The notes below the pieces were generated by a model, which had not been told where the DNA came from, did no database searches, and saw only the letters and a list, made by a program, of their open reading frames with translations. 64,000 nucleotides of DNA from Paratinospora sagittata (taxonomy: Eukaryota > Streptophyta > Magnoliopsida > Ranunculales > Menispermaceae). The position numbers were made by a program, and so were the translations under genes. Shown here in pieces: positions 33,532 to 44,485 of the stretch (its first letter is position 1; each line of letters starts with the position of its first letter). The DNA lies in contig CM069589.1 in NCBI GenBank assembly GCA_035771175.1, positions 28,104,201-28,168,200 on the forward strand, read 5' to 3'.

Positions 33532-34837
33532 TCTATTCCCCTCTCTTTGGTGAAAGATCTGGAGCAATGTACAACAATTTTGAATTTGAAAATTAGGATT
33601 TTTTGGAGATTAAAACCCTAGACCTGAGCATTCTCAACTTCAAGTATAAAATCAAAGTTGTGCTTTTTAAAATACACAACATTCACACGATTCGAAAGTT
33701 CTCCTATTTTTTAAAGTGTTCTAAAGTATTTTTCAAACGTTCTTACAGCTTGAGAAACAACTGTTGTGGTTTGAATCTAAAGTGTTCTTCTCTTGCAGCC
33801 GAGCTTCATACTTCATACTTTACTAAGAAATCTAGAGGAGACCAAAAGCCGCTTGTGTAAGATTTTGAAGGGTTCTTGGTAACAACACTTCTTCTTTTGT
33901 ATTTCATTTCAATCTTTGTAAAGTGACTTGTGTCACTAACGAGAAGAATGAGTGCTTAGGCTTTTTCTAAAGGTAACTCACACCTGTGAAATGAGATTGT
34001 AACCGGTCTGATCTTTACCCTCGAAGTTGGATCTTTAGTAGGAGGTTTGAAAAATCTTGATTGAGGAGATCAAGTCGTGGACGAAGGCCTTGTGAGCCGA
34101 GCCACGTTAAATCTTGTGTTCACTTGTCTCTTGCTTCTCGCTTTCTTTACTTCTTATTTTTATTTATTTTTGAAAGGTTAAATCTTGTATTTAGTCTAAT
34201 GCACCCCCCCCCTTTTGGACTTGAATTTGGGCCAAAATAAGGCATGGTGTTGAATGATGAATTTTATGCAAATGTTAAGTACTTTCTAGATTACTCCATT
34301 TTCTCAACTTGCACATGTGATTACTAAATTATGACCTTTATGATGATTAATGGGTGTATGTTTTAAATCTATTGATCAGCATGTGATGGATGATATGCAA
34401 AATCATCTCCCTAGGCTATAAGCTCATTCTACTTAACTATTTTCAGGATCCAGCAGTGCCCTTGACAAGGGCAAGAGTATGGCGTACCGGCCTTCTCTCC
34501 CAGTGTTGACTCCATCGGTTCTAGTTGGTGAGTGCTGGATTGAGCAAGAGGCGCTTGATCTACTCGGTAGGAGCAATTTTCATTTTATTTGAACTTTGAA
34601 TTATACTTGGACATGGATAACTGTAATAATTTTACTTTACTTAACTTTCATGAGATTCCGCACTTTGGTTGATTACTAATGTCTAGTGTATATTTATACC
34701 TTGTGTGACTTGTTCATGGTTGTTTGTGTGTGAAAATGTTGGCATGAGTAAAGGTTGAGGAATACTAGTACACTATTGGAGAGGGTACAGTCCCGGATGG
34801 CCTGATGTTTCCTTCATTGGGAACTAGGCTCGTCACA

Positions 34838-34908
34838 GTTGGTATCAGAGCTTAGGTCTACGACCTTTGGAGCATAGGGTTGAATAAACCTAGCAACATG
34901 AACAAGTC
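34838..34908 (+). other. iMet-tRNA primer binding site and leader of the Tekay element
   Basis: TGGTATCAGAGC at 34840-34851 is the standard initiator-methionine tRNA primer site of many plant chromoviruses. It lies two bases after the LTR. Only about 57 bases of leader remain before another LTR starts at 34909. Confidence 0.85.
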
Positions 34909-36284
34909 TGTCACACCCCAATTTGCACAGTTCTCAACCCTTGGAATAAGCGAGATGGAGCACAAGGAATCGCTTAAATAGAATGAACAAACTTCCCCAC
35001 TTTTATTCTATCATATTTCCCAACTTTTGTACAAACCAAACCGTTATCTTACAACTTGATACTATATTTTACATTATTTTTTCAAGCTAGACTTCATTGT
35101 ACATTACATAAAAAAAAAGTCCTGATTTTTACACTAATGTAGTAAACACATTTCATTGCCAAACTAGTCAAAACAAAACAACCCACGAACTCCATCCTTT
35201 CCCATGGAAACCAGCTCCTAACTTCCCGCCTTTAAGTCTACTAATTTCCTAGAGTGAAATATTGGAGGGGTGAGTTAATGCCTAGTGGGTTTCTAAAATT
35301 TTCGTACTTTACACACATTGTTAGCAAGACATTCGCAATTATAACATCGATACACAATCAACTAATTTAACAAGATTTCAAGAAAACACCAGATATCACA
35401 TACAACATGAAATTAATAAAATTGGATAATAATCATAATCAAGTTGCATTTTGCACCAAGCAAGGCCAACTTTCACCCAACAACATTTCACTAGTGAACG
35501 TGATTGTGTGCAACAAAATTAGCAGAAATGATCATGAATGCAAAGCTAAAGAAGTGGTAGAATACGTAAACTGTTGGTTCATCCTCACCTTGTTTATCTA
35601 CACGGCACATAACTTTTCCAGCAGAGTTCCAGAATCTCATATCAGAATTTTCCCTTTAGAAAATATTTCTTCTAGCCCCCTGCCTATTGATGTAACGACT
35701 CTCATCCTGTTTTGTTTTGATGATTACAAGCAACATACTTGTGATCACTAATCCCTTTGAGATAGTTGTTTCAGTGCTAATGAGCTATATCAGATCGATT
35801 CAACTATACTGTCTGAGCATGTGGATGGAATAACATTGCACGAACATTCAAGAGCTTCATGTTTGTAATTCTTGTTTAGAATCTTAGTGTTGTAGAGTAA
35901 CTATTACATGTTCCAACCACAATATGTTTTGCATCTTTTTGAAAATCATGCATATAGGTTATCATACTCATGCATATACACTATTATTATATTGATCATG
36001 CATGCACACACATTATCATGATTATTATGCAATCATATAGTTAAAATTGTTTATCATGCATATATATATCATTGATTATCATGCACTTATATTACCAACT
36101 TTGCATGGTTTTATGGTTTTATGTGTATCATATTGAATGTCTTGATCATCTATTTTAATCGATTGATTTACACGTGTTTATCTCTGTCAATTGCACTTCA
36201 ATCTTGTCTAAAATGTTTTTGAAGTTAGTTTATATGCTTGACAAAATCTTAAACTCTTTTTGATGGAAAAATCAGGTTTCTATC

Positions 36285-36650
36285 ACTTCAACGTAAAAGA
36301 ACCCGCTCCTCTTTCAAGGAACGCACTCCTGTGCATTTTTTCGAGACTAAGATTTTTCTGATTAGAGTTTAAGAAACACGTTCCTTAAGAAAGGAACGTG
36401 CTCCTGTGGTTTTTTTCGAGTCTTAGATTCTTCTTATCAGGGAAAAAGGAATGCGCTCTTGTAGTCAAGGGAAAAATAACAAAATTTATAGAGTCAGTGG
36501 TTCTTAACCTCGCTCCTATGCTCAACGGACACATTAAGGAACGCACTCCTCATATAACGAACGCGCTTCTTGATTGGAGAGAAATATGAAAAGTTTTAGA
36601 TTTTAAAGCAGAAGCGTGCTCCATCTTTGAGGAGCACGTTCATGTGCCTC
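36285..36650 (+). repeat. GGAACGCnCTCC array upstream of TATA
   Basis: Words include AGAACCCGCTCC, GGAACGCACTCC (twice), GAAACACGTTCC, GGAACGTGCTCC, GAATGCGCTC, CGAACGCGCTTC, AGAAGCGTGCTCC and GGAGCACGTTC. Most are self-complementary around a CG. Directly followed by the TATA box at 36665. Confidence 0.7.
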
Positions 36651-37566
36651 GGTCTGGTTTTTTTCTATAAGTACCACACTTACTCATTTGAAGAGCAACT
36701 TCTGCAAAATCATAGAACTTGTGCCGTTTTTCATATTTTAATTTTTACAAGTCCAAAACAAGTTCTTGAGTGTTTTTAAACACCATTCAAAGCAAAAGTT
36801 CAACTACATTTGTCTATTTGATTCATATTTCCATATAGTTCTCCAAATCCTTCAAACTCTTTGAGAAAACTAGTGTGTTTCTCTTGAGCCTTCGATCAAG
36901 ACGTTTTTGAGTAATTCACTCACATCTTGTTCATTCTTGATCATCATTGAAGAAGATATTTCTCAACCATCATCACACTTGATGAATCTCTAAGCTTCAT
37001 CATTACCTAAGTTGGGTAAAATTTCTATTTAGATTCTTGTGATTTTGTTTGAGCAAATCAGTTTTGTGCTTGAGTTTATATCTTGAAAAAATGTTTTGAT
37101 TTGAGTACTCCTTGTGAAACCATATTTGATTTTTATCTTACATTATCTGGTTTAGTGGTTTCATATATATAATGTGATATTGATCTTAACCATTTATATA
37201 TTTAGAATCATCAAGTCTTGATCATTATTGCATATTGATTCTTGAGCTTTATACATATCATTGTTAGAATCAATATTTGAGTACATGTGCATATTCGATT
37301 CTTGATTTCATATCATTTATATTTGAATCAATTGCATGTATTTGATCTCATCTATTTCAACTCTTCACATCATTTAAAATATTGTGGTTGGAATAATAGT
37401 GTTTACTCATTCAAGATTGTATGCTTGATATTGTTGAGAGTGTTTTAGAACACTTTTCTCTATCATTTATAATGTTAATGTATTGTTGACGTGCTAGTCA
37501 ACAGTGGATAATACCATATCTTGTACGGCTCGTACCACACCCGTAAGTTGGTTACAATGAGACTTT

Positions 37567-37701
37567 CTAGCGAGCCCTTGTGTAAGCTAGTATGTAGCTT
37601 TCTAACCAAGCCCTTGTGTTGGTTAGCGTGTATGACTTTCTAACCAAACCCTTGTGTTGGTTAATGTAAATGACTTCTAGTCACGCCCGTAAGTTGACTA
37701 G
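37567..37701 (+). repeat. Serial hairpins with CCCTTGTG or CCCGTAAG loops
   Basis: Perfect stems: CTAGC/GCTAG (37567/37586), CTAACCAA/TTGGTTAG (37602/37619), TAACCAA/TTGGTTA (37641/37657) and CTAGTCA/TGACTAG (37677/37695). Loops are GCCCTTGTG, ACCCTTGTG and CGCCCGTAAGT. Stems differ while complementarity is kept. In the LTR this is about 900-1000 bases past the TATA box, shortly before the CCAATTCACCCC end. Confidence 0.75.
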
Positions 37702-38632
37702 CTAATAGTATATTTGAAAATTTTGATCATGGTGATTGGGTAGTGGACGTAGGTTCAAGTGGAACCGAACAACTCTAAATCGTTGTATCCATTTATTTTT
37801 CCTGCACTTGTTTATTTTGATTGTTACCTAATGTGCACTTTATCTGTTTAATTATTTTAATCGAAAGATAACGCAAAAATCCGCCAAGTCCAATTCACCC
37901 CCCTCTTGAACTATAATATTGGGCCAACATTGCCCTTATTTATAGATTTTCTATGGTGTATTTTTACAAAATACCCCTATTACCCTTTTATTTACAAAAA
38001 TACCATTTCCAAAAATAAGCTGAATCATAACTTAATTCAAACTTATGTTTATTTTTCAAAGAATTCTTAACATAAGCTAAACATATATTTATAACTAATG
38101 AACAACTCTCTCGATAAATATTTCCAATTATAGCCATCCTTAAATCTAATCCCAAGATAGCGTCTTATAAATATTATTTTCACCATCATAAGAAAATTCC
38201 CTTAGCTACTTTATAGCCCCGCCCAAATGTAGTGGTTGTTCAACCACTATTCATTTGGGTAATTATCAATGGGTTATATAGTATATGTATAATTGTTTAC
38301 GTATATCCCCTTGCACTTATCTTTGCTTCTCGAACTTTTACTTTCTAAGGTTCTGTCATTTTCGGGAATATTTTTTAAGGATTTTACAACCTACCCCCTT
38401 AGGAAATTTCGTCCTCGAAATTACTTAATATACTTAAGCATTATAATTTGTTACCTGTTAGTTTTCATCGTTAGAGTTCCTAAGGCATAATATCCATTCC
38501 TTATCCCCCACAGTGTTGTCAAGGCAGAAAGATGGTGGTATGTGATAAACCTTATTTAGGCTAGGCAGGGTCTAGGCGGCATATAAAATATTTATTTAGA
38601 GGTTCCTGAAAAATTTATTTATTTATTCATTG

Positions 38633-38647
38633 GTCTCTCTCTCTTTT

Positions 38648-38695
<48 letters not shown>
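38633..38695. repeat. (CT)n(AT)n compound microsatellite
   Basis: CT-rich run followed directly by an AT run, in the non-coding part of the hAT relic. Confidence 0.9.
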
Positions 38696-39172
38696 ATTAT
38701 TAATTTCATTTTAATACATAAATCATAAATAAAAATTATAAAATTATATAAGATCAAATATATTTATTTATTTGTAAATAAAATAAATATATATATATAT
38801 AGTATTTATAATTATATTTATAAATTATTTTAAATTGTATTAAAAAACCCTTTTTTTAACTCAGCCAATGAAAATTAAATACTTGAAATTATTATTTAAT
38901 TTTTATTGACGGTCCCCAACTCGAATAAATGAGGAGGGAAAAAGGGCTAATATATAAATATTTAGAAAAAAAAATAATCAAATGCAACCAAACACACTTT
39001 ACAATTTATAAAGTTTTAGCAACTTCAATATTCAATTGCTTTTCTCAAAAAAAAAAAAAAAAAAACAAGTTCAATGTTTATATTCAACCACATTCCACAA
39101 AGTCTCAAAAACATATTACAACTTCAAGTTCATGTCGATCAATTAACAAACTCAGTAGTTTCTCTGATAACG

Positions 39173-40165
39173 TCAACATTGACATCTTCCACAATATATA
39201 ACATCATCAGATTCATCCTTATCAACATCTTTGTTGTATAAGTACTCATCATCGTCTATGCTAGAATCTGATGATTCAAATAGTGGCTCCTCTTCTTTTT
39301 GCCTTGAGCTCCCACCCACATCCATTTGATGTCTTGATCTTCTAGTATAGTGTCTTACTTCAGTAGGACCCAAAGCTTTTTCAACTTGTGCCCATGTCAA
39401 ATCTTCATTTTCGTGAACGAAATCTTGAATATTTTCATTAAGCCACTCGTTACTATCATCAATATTATCCAATAGTATTAGGTCCAATGATTCTTTCTTA
39501 TTGTGTCGCTCTACCAACTTTTAATTGTAACGAATATATATTAGATCATTCAGCTGTTTTTGCTCTAATATGTTCCTTTTCTTCGTGTGAATCTAGAAGT
39601 TAAAAAAAACTTGTATTACTACAAAGTTATAAATATAAAAAACAATATATTAATATTGGTAGTAAACTATTAAAGTAAGCATAATATATATATATATATC
39701 ACTCACGTGCTCAAATACGCTCCAATTTCTTTCGCATCCACTAGCACCACACGTTAAGCCAAGAACTTTTAGAGCCAAAGATTGGAGATTTCGAGTACTA
39801 CCTCCATAAAGCGACCACCATTTAACTACACCATAACAAAAGTAATAAACATAACATTAATACTTTTTAATACAAAATGAAAATCATTATACAAATAAAA
39901 AATACATTGAAAAAAAAAGTTAGATACAAATGAGATTTGCTACCTGGTGCCATTGTTGCCCTTTTCTTAATTGTTGTTTCCTTACCAAAAAGGCCTTCAA
40001 CAATTGAATACTTTCCTATCTCATCATAAATCGCGTCTACAACATCCAAATTTGGTGACAACCTCTCCATCACTTCACACATCCCATTCGAAACATCCCC
40101 ATCTTTTTGCAAATTATTGGAAAAAAAATATTATGGATTCAAATAGTATCCAATAAATTGGCCAA
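39173..40165 (-). pseudogene. hAT transposase C-terminal region, three exons
   Basis: Exons on minus: about 40165-39944 (GYYLNP, a stop, then NNLQKDGDV... to ATMAP), 39825-39707 (WWSLYGGSTRNLQSLALKVL, then CGASGCERNWSVFEH) and 39592-39173 (IHTKKRNILEQKQLNDLIY..., then WLNENIQDFV and an acidic tail). The sequence matches the hAT dimerisation domain, whose hallmarks are the W-W block and SGCERNWS. Splice sites fit: CAG|GTAGCA, TGTAG|T, CAC|GTGAGT and TTCTAG|A, and the frames join. In-frame stops follow GYYLNP and RYN (TAA, 39521-39523). The DDE catalytic core is not in the window. It could derive from a mobile hAT or a domesticated relative. Confidence 0.8.
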
Positions 40166-40190
40166 AACCGACCATAGTGATCGAAATTTG

Positions 40191-42338
40191 AATTTTTATG
40201 GGTTTAGTGAGCTATTACATAAAGTTTGTGGAAGGCTTTTCCAAGTTGGTTGTACCACTTACTAGACTGACTCAGAAAAATGTGGCTTTTGTGTGGACTT
40301 TAGCTTGTGAAGAGGCATTCACAGAGCTGAAAAGAAAGTCGACTACTACACTAGTGTTAGTACTTCCAAAGCCTGAAAAAGTGTTGGTGATTTATACAAA
40401 TGCATTGCATTTCGGTCTGGGATGTGTGTTGATGCAGGAGGGTAGAGTGGTAGCTTATGCATCTAGGCAGTTGAAGGTGCATGAGAAGAATTACCCTGTG
40501 CATGATTAGGAACTGGCTGCAGTTGTCTTTGCATTGAAACTGTGAAGGCATTGCCTCTATGATGAGAAGTTCACACTGTTTTCAAATCATAAGAGTTTGA
40601 AGTATCTTTTTTATTAGAAAGAGTTGAATATGAGACAAAGAATATGGCTAGAACTCCTGCAGGATTATGACTTCATATTGGAGTATCATCCTGGGAAGGC
40701 CAATGTAGCTATTGATGCACTGAGTAGGAAACGGACAAAGACTGGCGTGGTGAAGTGTCAGATGGCCCATGAGTAGCTATTGTTAGATAGAGCTACAATG
40801 ATGGGTGTACTCTTTATCCCCCCACTTGCCGATATTTGTGCTCAGATGCATATACAACTTACTGATGCTCATATGCAAAAGATTAAGGATCTGCAACAAC
40901 ATGATCCTGATTTTGATATGTTTAATGCATGGGTTGATAGTACTGAACGTATTGATTGGTAGCGAGATTCATATGGTGTACTATGATTTCAGGAGAGATT
41001 ATGGATTCCTGCAAATTATGATTTGAGAACTGAATTACTCCAGACTACACATAGATCTCAGTATACTATTCACCCAGGATCAACCAAAATATATCATGAT
41101 ATGAAAAGAACAGTTTGGAGGCACGAGATGAAAAAGAATATAGATGAGTATGTTCAGAAATGTGAAGTATGTCAAAAGGTTAAGACTGAACATCGAAGAC
41201 CTGAAGGATAGATGCAACCATTATCTATTCCAGAATGAAAATGGGAGCATATTACGATGGACTTTATTACAGGATTACCCAGATCTCAGGGTAAATATGA
41301 TGTCATTTGGGTTATTGTTGATAGGCTGACCAAATATGCTCATTTTCTTCCGATGAACACCAGAGACTCTGTGAATAGATTGAGCAGATTGTACATATGA
41401 GAGATTGTGAGACTACATGGAGTTCTGGTATCTATTGTGTCAGACAGAGATCTGAGATTTACATTGAGGTTTTGGTATTCGGTGCAAACTCTATTTAGGA
41501 CTCATCTACATCTCAATACAACATTCCACCCTTAGACAGATGGTCGGATTAAGAGGGTGATACAGATGTTGGAGGATATGCTCAGATCTCGTATTTTTGA
41601 GTTTGGTGCGAATTGGGGAGAATATCTTCATTTGTGTGAGTTTACCTACAATAACAGTTATCAGATTAGTATTGGCATGGCACCCTTTGAGGCTCTATAT
41701 GGTAGCCCTTGTAGATACCTATTTGCTGGTATGAGGTTGGGGAGTCACAGTTATTGGGGCTAGCTGTTATTATGGATCACACAGAAAAGATTCAACAGAT
41801 CAAACAGAAGTTGAAAACAGCCCAAGACTGTCAAAAGTGTTATTTTGACAAGAGGCATAGACCTCTAAAGTTTTTAATGGAAGACCAAGTTTTGTTGAAG
41901 GTTTCTCCAATGAAAGGCCAGATAAGATTCAGGGTTAAAGGAAAGCTGGCCTGCGATTTGTAGGACCATTTGAGATCCTTGAGAGGATAGGTCCATTGGC
42001 ATACCGACTTGCTCGTTGTCACAGTTGGCTGGTGTACATAATGTTTTCCATGTATTTATGTTGAGGAAATATCATCCAGATCCCACTCATGTTTTGGATG
42101 TAACCCAATTGCAAGTTGGGGAGGACACGACATATCAAAAACAACCAATTCAGATCGTAGCCAGACGAGTTCAAAAACTCAGGAACAAACAGATTCCACT
42201 AGTTAGGATCAGATGAAAGTTTCATGACAATGAAGAGCAAACTTGGGAGCAAGAAGATCAAATGCGAGAGCAGTTTCCAGATCTGTTCGCCACCAGAGGT
42301 ATATTCCTTGATTTAAATTTTGAGGACAAAATCCCTTA
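40191..42338 (+). pseudogene. Ty3/gypsy chromovirus (Tekay/Del) pol, C-terminal half
   Basis: Order: end of reverse transcriptase ([15 protein letters not shown]), RNase H ([16 protein letters not shown], where the usual catalytic Asp is Asn; then EYHPGKANVAIDALSRK), HHCC zinc finger of integrase (H near 41060 to CEVCQKVK), integrase core (MDFITGLPRSQGKYDVIW; SDRDLRF), and a chromodomain remnant near 42140-42290 (KQPIQIVARR...NKQIPLVRIR, stop, ...NEEQTWEQEDQMREQFPDLF). The catalytic Glu region reads TDGRIKRVIQ where TDGQSERTIQ is usual, so the Glu is lost. At least ten in-frame stops. No gag, protease or 5' RT: the element is truncated at the hAT relic. Confidence 0.9.
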
Positions 42339-42534
42339 AGTTTAGGAGATTGTAACACCTCGTACGTACGTACGAGTCAAACCTGTGCGTTGACTTATAC
42401 ATTTTGTCAGACATATTTGTGCTCGTATACATATAATATGGCCTTAGAATAGGGTGAATGTGTGTATAATAGGGTGGTATTTGTACCTGGACCCTACATA
42501 TAGTAGAAAAAGGCCAACACTTAGTGAAATTTCA

Positions 42535-42790
42535 CCTAGAACATGGAAAAATGTGTTTCTCTAGGAGAAGCACATTTTTATAAAGAAATCCCGAGAGATG
42601 AAGTTTCTGAGAATGTTTAGAGAAATACGTTCCTTAAAGGGAAATGTGTTTCTCTAGCACAAACTTGAGAGCATGATGCTTTCAAAAATTCTCAAGGAAA
42701 CGCGTTTCTTTTCTCATTGAAATTTTAACAAAAATTCTGATTTTTGGGCACAAGGAAATGCGTTTCCTTGGGGAGCAACGTGTTTCTCTG
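42535..42790 (+). repeat. GGAAAnGCGTTTCC motif array in a gypsy LTR
   Basis: Words: AATGTGTTTCTC, GAGAAGCACATTT, AATACGTTCCTT, AAATGTGTTTCTC, GGAAACGCGTTTC, GGAAATGCGTTTCC and AACGTGTTTCTC. This motif is essentially the one in the copia LTR at 50265-50555 and the copia tail at 49220-49395. Confidence 0.7.
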
Positions 42791-43313
42791 TGGGCTTGGT
42801 GATTTTTTAAAATGGTCAGTGTGGTGGTTTGAAATCGTTTTACCGTGGTTTTTTTATCATTCTAGCACATTCTCACTTGCTGGAAGTGGAAGAAACCAGA
42901 GCAAACGAAAGGGGAAGAAGAGGAACGACTTAGGGTGCCCAAATCCAAGGTAAAAGTTAGTGATTTTTGGTTAAAAATTACATAAAAGCTCATTTTTTCA
43001 ACTTATATAACATATGTAAGATTTGTTAAATTTCACTAGCTAGATTGGAAGCTTGGAAAAATGGGTTTTGAGTTGAAAATCTTGCGAATTGCTACTGAAA
43101 TCGAAGGTAAATGATTCATTGTTTAATTTGGAGTAAATTGATGGTGAAGTGTTAGACTTTCCTTGGTTAAACATGAAATTTCTTCAACCTTGCTATATTG
43201 AACTAGCTATGGGTTTGAAGATGATTTTAATGGTGTTTTAGATATGATTTACGGTTGGTAATTGATGGTAGATGATTGGCAATGTTGAATTACAGAAAAT
43301 TTGGGAAAGAATT

Positions 43314-43355
43314 GGTGAATTGGTGAATTGGTGAATTGGTGAATTGGTGAATTGG
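43314..43355 (+). repeat. GGTGAATT tandem repeat, five copies
   Basis: Five exact, adjacent 8-base units from 43314 to 43353, followed by GG, inside the chromovirus LTR. Confidence 0.95.
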
Positions 43356-44485
43356 ACAACAAATGCAAGTGAGGTGCTTGTGCTGTAAAATTGTGTTAGT
43401 TGAGCAATTTTGGCTAAGTGTGCGAAGGAAGTGAATTGGACTTAGGAAATTGTTGTATATTGTGAGTATTTCTATCTATGGTCTTATGTGCAACATTGTA
43501 TTTATAAAATTCTATTTTTATGAAATGAAAGCCTGATTATAAGAATTGTGTATTGAATGCATGAAAATGTGTTTTTGAACATCGAACATACTGAGGCTTA
43601 CTAGAATAAGTAAGGTATGTGATCATTCCAATGAGGTAAATTTTTAGATGAGAACTTCGGATGATCGGAATGGGTGGTTAGATGTATTGGATTCTCTGTA
43701 AGTATGCATAATAAGGATACAGATTTACTCAACACCCAATGAATGGATGGTCAAATGAGTTGGGTTATCTCTATGTATGCATAATAGGGACACAAACTCA
43801 CTCATATACCTGATTGTGAGGATTTGTTTAATTGATTATGCATTGCTGTAAATGTATAGAGTGGCGCAAATTATACCTTGAACATGTATTGTTACTATAT
43901 GTTCCTTGCATATATGTTTTATATTGATTTACATGCCATGATTTATTTAAATGCATATGTAATGCCACAGATAAATTATTCACTGAGCTTGTTGTAGCTC
44001 ACCCCAAATTTCCTCTCATTACAGGTAGTGATTATAAGGGTAAGGGCAAGGCTCCAAAGGGTTGACCTGTGCCATTCTTTTTTGGATGTATGCATGAGTT
44101 GAAAACTTTGGTTTATGTTTTATATTTTGGATATGTATATATATAACACTACTTATGATATGTATAAAAGTAGTAAGAATGCATATGGTTTTGAAAACTG
44201 ATGATAATGGAGTACATATATGGGATGTATGGATATGTGAATGACATGGATATGTTATTTGTGGTATCATGATATATTTGTGAATGTGAAATGAATTTGA
44301 ACGTTTTGAGGATTATCAGGATTTTTGGAAACCTCGTATTTATGGGGAGGTTCTGCCAATTTTTTTTGTGATTTTCTTGTATGTTGTTAAGATTGAAAGC
44401 TGGCAGGGTATTATATACATCTATGTATGACGTATATGGTATTTGGTGCAGGTCGTGACGTCACCTTACGGAGGGGGTTGTTACA

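Larger units (their letters stand above)
30880..34237 (+). mobile_element. Ty1/copia solo LTR, TSD TAAGG, with nested C2 LTR
   Basis: Perfect TAAGG duplication at 30875-30879 and 34238-34242. Starts TATAGGACCAATGAC (a decayed TGT...), ends GGGCCAAAA. Without the nested LTR it is about 1.46 kb. AGCGCGCTGG-type array at 31270-31520, TATA TCTATAAAGC at 31530-31539. Near the 3' end the conserved hairpin reads CGTGG...CCACG (about 34077-34108), where other families have AGTGG...CCACT. Confidence 0.8.
27295..34837 (+). mobile_element. Tekay-type 5' LTR, interrupted by three copia LTRs
   Basis: Sense plus; its end GTCACA at 34837 is followed by the iMet primer site. The LTR pieces are 27295-28550, 30437-30879 and 34243-34837; about 2.3 kb remain after subtracting 28551-30431, 30880-34237 and the nested 31635-33531. 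TATA CTATAAATAG at 27430-27439 follows the GGAACACATTCC array. The 5' end is cut at 27295, where LTR1 begins. Confidence 0.75.
35685..37929 (+). mobile_element. Ty1/copia solo LTR, TSD CTGCC/TTGCC
   Basis: Starts TATTGATGTAACGACTCTC (first dinucleotide mutated from TG), ends ATTGGGCCAACA. Flanks CTGCC (35680-35684) and TTGCC (37930-37934) differ at one base. Motif array 36285-36650, TATA CTATAAGTA at 36665-36673, hairpin array 37567-37701. The first bases resemble the LTR at 49801. Confidence 0.8.
34909..38388 (-). mobile_element. Tekay-type 3' LTR with internal stub
   Basis: The minus strand starts TGTAAAATCC at 38388 and ends TTGGGGTGTGACA at 34909. On minus it is preceded by AGGACGAAATTTCCTAAGGGGGTAGGT (38415 downward), the polypurine tract of Tekay/Del elements, so internal sequence runs on to about 38510. 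There a hAT terminus takes over and the rest is missing. A copia solo LTR (35685-37929) is nested inside. Net LTR about 1.2 kb. The short plus frame at 35407-35751 is chance. Confidence 0.75.
38511..40190 (-). mobile_element. hAT DNA transposon relic, 3' portion
   Basis: The transposase exons on minus (39173-40165) are followed toward lower coordinates by about 660 bases of A/T-rich DNA, then a candidate terminus CAGTGTTGTCAAGGC at 38511, which has the CA...GTGTTGTCAA form seen at ends of plant hAT-like repeats. An 8-base TSD candidate is ATCCCCCA (38503-38510), but the other end is missing because the gypsy pol starts near 40191. Contains (CT)n(AT)n at 38633-38695 and poly-A near 39050-39064. 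Confidence 0.5.
42351..44485 (+). repeat. 3' LTR of the chromovirus
   Basis: Starts TGTAACACC at 42351 right after TTTAGGAGAT, ends GGGGGTTGTTACA at 44485. Related to LTR1 (15484-27294, minus). It carries a CACATTT / AAACGCGTTTCTT motif array (42535-42790) and an 8-base tandem repeat (43314-43355). The CACTGAGCTTGTTGTAGCTCACCCC landmark is near 43990. Copia pol sequence begins immediately after, so the gypsy element was inserted into, or recombined with, the copia element. Confidence 0.85.

Noticed and set aside
35407..35751. 114-residue plus frame
   Set aside because: It crosses the boundary between a minus-strand gypsy LTR and a copia solo LTR at 35685, so it is a chance frame.
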